9,541 nt of DNA from positions 1 through 9,541 of the forward strand of contig JABABF010000240.1 of assembly GCA_014238345.1 (NCBI GenBank), read 5' to 3'. The notes beneath the pieces are model-generated. The model did no database searches. It was given only the letters and a program-made list of their open reading frames with translations, and had not been told where the DNA came from. The translations under genes and the position numbers were made by a program. Positions 5,640 to 9,541 of this stretch are shown one piece after another (the first letter of the stretch is position 1; each line of letters starts with the position of its first letter). This stretch comes from Gammaproteobacteria bacterium (GTDB lineage Bacteria; Pseudomonadota; Gammaproteobacteria; JABABF01).

Positions 5640-6802
5640 GTGGCGCCAGCGCTATTCTGGCGTTGGCAGATGGCACAGTGTTGCGCGGTCGCTCGGTGGG
5701 AGCTGCCGGGGTGGCGGTCGGTGAGCTGGTGTTCAACACGGCGATGAGCGGCTATCAGGAGATCATGAGCGATCCCTCCTATTGTCGCCAACTGATTACT
5801 TTCACCTGCCCTCATATCGGCAATGTCGGTACCAATCCTGCAGATCAGGAGTCCGACCAAGTGCATGCAGTGGCGCTGGTGTTGCGCGAGCCGCCGACTG
5901 CCCCGAGCAATTATCGCTCCACGCAGTCGCTGGAGACTTATCTATTGGAGAGGGGAGTGCCAGCTATCGCTGGTGTTGATACCCGCGCACTGGCCCAGCA
6001 TCTGCGCGAGCAGGGCGCGGTCAATGCTTATCTGCACTGTCTGCCCTCATCAGATGCGCCCACTGCCGCCGCGCTACCCAGCGATGAGCAAGCGGTGGTC
6101 GCCGCACGCGACTTCCCGGGCTTAGAGGGGATGGATCTGGTATGTGAAGTCACATCGAAAGATATATGTGGCTGGGAAGAAGCCACTTGGACACCGACTG
6201 GTTCCGCTGTCGCGCCACCGCCTCGCTACGATGTCGTCGTCGTCGATTTTGGGGTCAAACGCAATATCCTGCGCCTGTTGGTCGCCCATGGCTGTCGCCT
6301 GACGCTAGTGCCAGCCAGCACGCCAGCCGCCGACATCATAGCGCTGGCTCCCGATGGTATCGTGCTTTCCAATGGCCCCGGTGACCCGTCTGCCTGTGCC
6401 TATGCCGTGACCACTGTACGTGAGCTGCTGAGCACCGGGCTACCACTATTCGGCATCTGTCTGGGGTACCAAATGCTGGCGCTGGCTGCGGGCGCGCGCA
6501 CGGTCAAGATGAAGTTTGGTCACCATGGAGCTAACCATCCGGTGCGGGCAGTGGTCAACGGGCGGGTGCTAGTCACCAGTCAGAACCATGGCTTCGCGGT
6601 CGACGAGGCTTCATTGCCCACTACCCTGCGCGCCACCCACCACTCATTGTTCGATGGCTCCTTGCAGGGGTTGGAGCACATCGAGTACCCGGCCTTCGGC
6701 TTTCAAGGGCATCCGGAGGCCAGTCCAGGGCCGCATGATGCCAGCGGCTTGATTGAGCGCTTTGTGGAACTAATGCAGCTCCGAGATCCTGGCGATGCCT
6801 AA
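5636..6802 (+). CDS. carA: Carbamoyl-phosphate synthase, small (glutaminase) subunit
   Basis: A 388-residue cytoplasmic subunit that hydrolyses glutamine and passes ammonia through a tunnel to CarB for carbamoyl phosphate, used for pyrimidines and arginine. The N-terminal CPSase small domain starts with AILALADGTVLRGR and contains the typical SGYQEIMSDPSY (38-49). The class I amidotransferase domain (about 197-384) has nucleophile C275 in GICLGYQ and partners H359 and E361 in QGHPEASPGPHD. The length is close to the E. coli protein (382). At the positions of E. coli H272 and H341 this protein has Y278 and E347 (by my hand alignment, offset 6). ATG5636 gives the standard N-terminus. It has no Shine-Dalgarno, and its ATG overlaps the leader stop, so its translation probably depends on the leader ORF. 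The stop overlaps carB by 8 nt. A (GTC)4 run at 6233-6244 encodes four Val in frame. Confidence 0.98.
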   Translation: MSGASAILALADGTVLRGRSVGAAGVAVGELVFNTAMSGYQEIMSDPSYCRQLITFTCPHIGNVGTNPADQESDQVHAVALVLREPPTAPSNYRSTQSLETYLLERGVPAIAGVDTRALAQHLREQGAVNAYLHCLPSSDAPTAAALPSDEQAVVAARDFPGLEGMDLVCEVTSKDICGWEEATWTPTGSAVAPPPRYDVVVVDFGVKRNILRLLVAHGCRLTLVPASTPAADIIALAPDGIVLSNGPGDPSACAYAVTTVRELLSTGLPLFGICLGYQMLALAAGARTVKMKFGHHGANHPVRAVVNGRVLVTSQNHGFAVDEASLPTTLRATHHSLFDGSLQGLEHIEYPAFGFQGHPEASPGPHDASGLIERFVELMQLRDPGDA

Positions 6803-9541
6803 GCGCACCGACCTAGAGAGCATACTGATTTTGGGTGCCGGGCCAATCGTCATCGGCCAGGCCTGCGAGTTTGATTATTCGGGGGTGCAGGCCTGCCGCG
6901 CATTGCGCGAGGAGGGTTATCGCGTGGTGCTGGTCAATTCTAATCCGGCCACTGTGATGACTGATCCGGACATGGCCGATGCCACCTATATTGAGCCGGT
7001 CGACTGGCGGGTTGTGCAGAAGATCATTGAGCGCGAGTCCGTCGATGCCATCCTGCCGACGATGGGGGGACAGACGGCACTGAACTGTGCGCTGGACTTA
7101 GTGCGTGAGGGGGTGTTGGAGGCGCATGATGTGGAGCTGATCGGAGCTGGTAAGGAAGCCATTGACAAGGCGGAGGATCGCCAGCTCTTCGATCAGGCGA
7201 TGCGCGCCATCGGCTTGGAGACCCCGCGCTCTTGCTTTGCCCACAGTGTTGAAGAAGCCTTGCAACTGGTCGATCAGATCGGCTTTCCGGTGGTGGTGCG
7301 CCCCTCATTCACGCTCGGGGGCAGTGGCGGTGGCGTGGCATTTAATCGTGAGGAGTTCATTGCTATCTGTGAGCAGGGTTGCCAACTGTCGCCGACCAGC
7401 GAGCTACAAATTGATGAGTCGTTACTGGGCTGGAAGGAATTTGAGATGGAGGTGGTGCGCGACTGTGTTGACAACTGCATCATTGTCTGCTCAATCGAAA
7501 ATTTGGATCCGATGGGGGTGCACACCGGCGATTCCATCACGGTGGCTCCGGCGCAGACGCTGAGCGATAAGGAGTTCCAGTGCATGCGCGATGCCGCCAT
7601 CGCCGTACTGCGCGAGATCGGTGTTGAGACCGGGGGCTCCAATGTGCAATTTGCGGTCGATCCCGCCTCTGGCCGCCAAGTGGTGATCGAAGTCAATCCT
7701 CGGGTATCGCGCTCTTCGGCACTGGCCTCCAAGGCCACCGGCTTCCCGATTGCCCGTGTTGCAAGCAAATTGGCGGTGGGTTACACGCTGGACGAGTTGC
7801 GCAACGAGATCACCGGTGGGCGCACCCCGTCTTCCTTTGAGCCCGTGATCGACTATGTCGTGACCAAGGTGCCGCGCTTTGCCTTTGAGAAGTTCGCTGG
7901 CACCTCCAACCTACTGGGTACCCAGATGCAATCGGTAGGTGAAGTGATGGCCATCGGTCGCAGTTTTGAGGAATCGCTGCACAAGGCTCTGCGGGCGCTG
8001 GAGACTGGCTCCACCGGCTTGGATCCCCAGCTAGATATGACCGCTCCCGATGCCGATGAACACCTCGTCGCCGCCCTCCGACAGAGCGGGTCAGAGCGTA
8101 TCTGGTATGTGGCCGATGCCTTTCGCGCTGGAATGACGGTGGCCGATGTGGCGCAGCTGAGTAGCATTGATGCGTGGTTTCTACACGCTGTGCAGAGGCT
8201 GGTGGAGGATGAAAAAGCGCTGGTCGGGCGTGATATCAAGTCGCTTGATGCCACCCACTGGCGGCATCTCAAGAATCGCGGCTTTTCCGACCAACGCTTG
8301 GCGGTGTTGCTCGGCGGTACTGAGGAGCAGGTGCGTATCCAGCGCTTGCAGCACGGTGTGCGGGCAGTGTTCAAGCGTGTTGACAGCTGTGCAGCGGAAT
8401 TTCCAGCCGAGACTGCCTATCTGTATTCCAGCTACGAAGGAGAGTGCGAGGCGGCTCCCGATAGCTCGCGCCCGGGCATTATCGTCTTGGGCGGCGGCCC
8501 CAACCGCATCGGTCAGGGCATTGAGTTTGACTACTGCTGTGTACACGCTGCCCTCGCCTGTCGTGAGGCGGGGCATCGTGCGATTATGGTCAACTGTAAT
8601 CCAGAGACAGTGTCCACGGATGTTGACATCTCCGACAGTCTGTATTTTGAGCCAGTCACACTGGAAGATGTGCTGGCTATCGTCGAGGTAGAGCGCCCGA
8701 CTGGGGTCATTGTCCAGTTTGGCGGGCAGACACCGCTGAAGCTGTGTCGCGCACTAGAGCAGGCCGGAGTGCCGATCATCGGCACCACGCCGGATGCCAT
8801 TGACCGCGCCGAAAACCGTCAGCGTTTCCAGCAGCTGATTGATGATCTTGGCCTGCGGCAACCAGCCAACGCCATTGTCAGCGATGCAGACCAGGCCTTG
8901 GTGATGGCGCAGCGCATCGGCTACCCACTGGTTGTGCGCCCCTCCTATGTGCTCGGCGGGAGGGCGATGGAGGTTGTACACGACGAGGCCGATCTTGGCA
9001 TCTACATGGCGCAGTCTGACGAGGTGTCCAGCGATGCTCCGATATTATTGGATCGCTTCTTAGATCATGCCATAGAGGTCGATGTAGACGGCATCTGCGA
9101 TGGCCATGAGGTGGTCATTGGCGGCTTGATGCGCCACATTGAGCAGGCGGGGGTGCATTCTGGCGATTCTGCCTGCTCGTTGCCGCCGCACGACCTGCCA
9201 GTGGCTGTGCAGCGCCGCATGCGCGAGATTGTCGTCCAATTGGCCACCGAACTCGGCGTGGTCGGGCTAGTCAATGCACAGTTGGCAGTGCAGGGTGAGG
9301 ATATCTATGTGCTGGAGGTCAATCCTCGTGCTTCGCGCACGGTACCCTTTGTGTCCAAGAGCATCGGCTACTCAATGGCGGCGGTGGCGGCGCGTTGCAT
9401 GTTGGGACAGTCGCTTGCCGAGCAAGGGTTGCCGCACGATACCACGCCCCCGTGTTGCATGGTCAAAGAAGCCGTGTTGCCATTTCGCAAATTCTCTGGG
9501 GCAGACCCGATACTCGGTCCAGAGATGCGCTCCACCGGTGA
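6795..9541 (+). CDS. carB: Carbamoyl-phosphate synthase, large subunit (3' end cut by window)
   Basis: The synthetase subunit uses two ATP to join bicarbonate and ammonia into carbamoyl phosphate. The first 915 codons are present and intact; E. coli CarB has 1073, so about 158 residues are missing, including most of the C-terminal allosteric domain that binds UMP, IMP and ornithine in enteric enzymes. Allosteric behaviour therefore cannot be judged. Two homologous halves are seen: carboxyphosphate half with GAGPIVIGQ (14-22) and metal ligands E299/N301 in EVNPRVSRSS, and carbamate half with GGGPNRIGQGIEFDY and E841/N843 in EVNPRASRT. Both glutamates are at the E. coli residue numbers, so the alignment appears to have no net gap. 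ATG6795 gives the standard MPKRTD start and overlaps the carA stop by 8 nt; the Shine-Dalgarno is weak, so coupling with carA is likely. Confidence 0.98.
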   Translation, partial: MPKRTDLESILILGAGPIVIGQACEFDYSGVQACRALREEGYRVVLVNSNPATVMTDPDMADATYIEPVDWRVVQKIIERESVDAILPTMGGQTALNCALDLVREGVLEAHDVELIGAGKEAIDKAEDRQLFDQAMRAIGLETPRSCFAHSVEEALQLVDQIGFPVVVRPSFTLGGSGGGVAFNREEFIAICEQGCQLSPTSELQIDESLLGWKEFEMEVVRDCVDNCIIVCSIENLDPMGVHTGDSITVAPAQTLSDKEFQCMRDAAIAVLREIGVETGGSNVQFAVDPASGRQVVIEVNPRVSRSSALASKATGFPIARVASKLAVGYTLDELRNEITGGRTPSSFEPVIDYVVTKVPRFAFEKFAGTSNLLGTQMQSVGEVMAIGRSFEESLHKALRALETGSTGLDPQLDMTAPDADEHLVAALRQSGSERIWYVADAFRAGMTVADVAQLSSIDAWFLHAVQRLVEDEKALVGRDIKSLDATHWRHLKNRGFSDQRLAVLLGGTEEQVRIQRLQHGVRAVFKRVDSCAAEFPAETAYLYSSYEGECEAAPDSSRPGIIVLGGGPNRIGQGIEFDYCCVHAALACREAGHRAIMVNCNPETVSTDVDISDSLYFEPVTLEDVLAIVEVERPTGVIVQFGGQTPLKLCRALEQAGVPIIGTTPDAIDRAENRQRFQQLIDDLGLRQPANAIVSDADQALVMAQRIGYPLVVRPSYVLGGRAMEVVHDEADLGIYMAQSDEVSSDAPILLDRFLDHAIEVDVDGICDGHEVVIGGLMRHIEQAGVHSGDSACSLPPHDLPVAVQRRMREIVVQLATELGVVGLVNAQLAVQGEDIYVLEVNPRASRTVPFVSKSIGYSMAAVAARCMLGQSLAEQGLPHDTTPPCCMVKEAVLPFRKFSGADPILGPEMRSTG

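Noticed and set aside
6233..6244. (GTC)4 trinucleotide run in carA
   Set aside because: It encodes a Val run in the first beta strand of the amidotransferase domain and is too short to suggest phase variation.
7274..7768. 164-codon minus-strand frame opposite carB, with other long antisense frames near 7853-8374
   Set aside because: Antisense frames are common opposite GC-rich coding sequence; carB is continuous and well matched throughout.
1..9541. CRISPR arrays, tRNA or rRNA genes, insertion sequences, phage or defence modules
   Set aside because: Looked for on both strands; no direct-repeat arrays, transposase frames or structural RNA signatures were seen.

Overview
The window reads as a dense bacterial chromosome segment of moderately high GC, most likely from a gammaproteobacterium that is not an enteric. 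CarB follows the E. coli protein so closely that the ATP-grasp metal ligands fall at identical residue numbers (E299 and E841). The genus cannot be told from this window. Cytochrome c maturation here is of the System II (Ccs/Res) type, whereas most well-studied gammaproteobacteria use System I (ccm genes).

Region 1 (1-4457, + strand) is a compact operon that continues in from the left. It holds the tail of an unknown gene, a small predicted lipoprotein, a ResB/CcsB protein, a long CcsA with a large N-terminal extracytoplasmic domain, and a membrane-anchored thioredoxin-like protein with a WCPPC active site. The first three junctions are 4-nt GTGA or ATGA stop/start overlaps, and the fourth gene follows after 3 nt with a good Shine-Dalgarno. 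ResB and CcsA together form the heme export and attachment machine. The thioredoxin would keep apocytochrome CXXCH cysteines reduced. The lipoprotein is an unassigned partner.

Region 2 (4458-4616) has no gene. It carries nested inverted repeats between convergent genes and no clear intrinsic terminator. Region 3 (4617-5435, - strand) is a single PLD-superfamily protein with one HxK motif, an Ala/Pro/Lys/Arg-rich linker and a C-terminal winged-helix-like module.

Region 4 (5436-5635) is the most interesting stretch. It has back-to-back promoter candidates and clustered inverted repeats. After them comes a 36-codon leader ORF that first crosses a U-rich tract and then a G+C-rich hairpin followed by nine T. 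The leader stop overlaps the carA start as ATGA. This layout closely resembles the UTP-sensitive pyrL-pyrBI attenuator of enteric bacteria, here placed on carAB.

Region 5 (5636-9541, + strand) is carA and carB, which overlap by 8 nt. They encode the glutaminase and synthetase subunits of carbamoyl-phosphate synthase, the shared entry to pyrimidine and arginine synthesis. carB is cut by the window end after about 915 of roughly 1070 residues.
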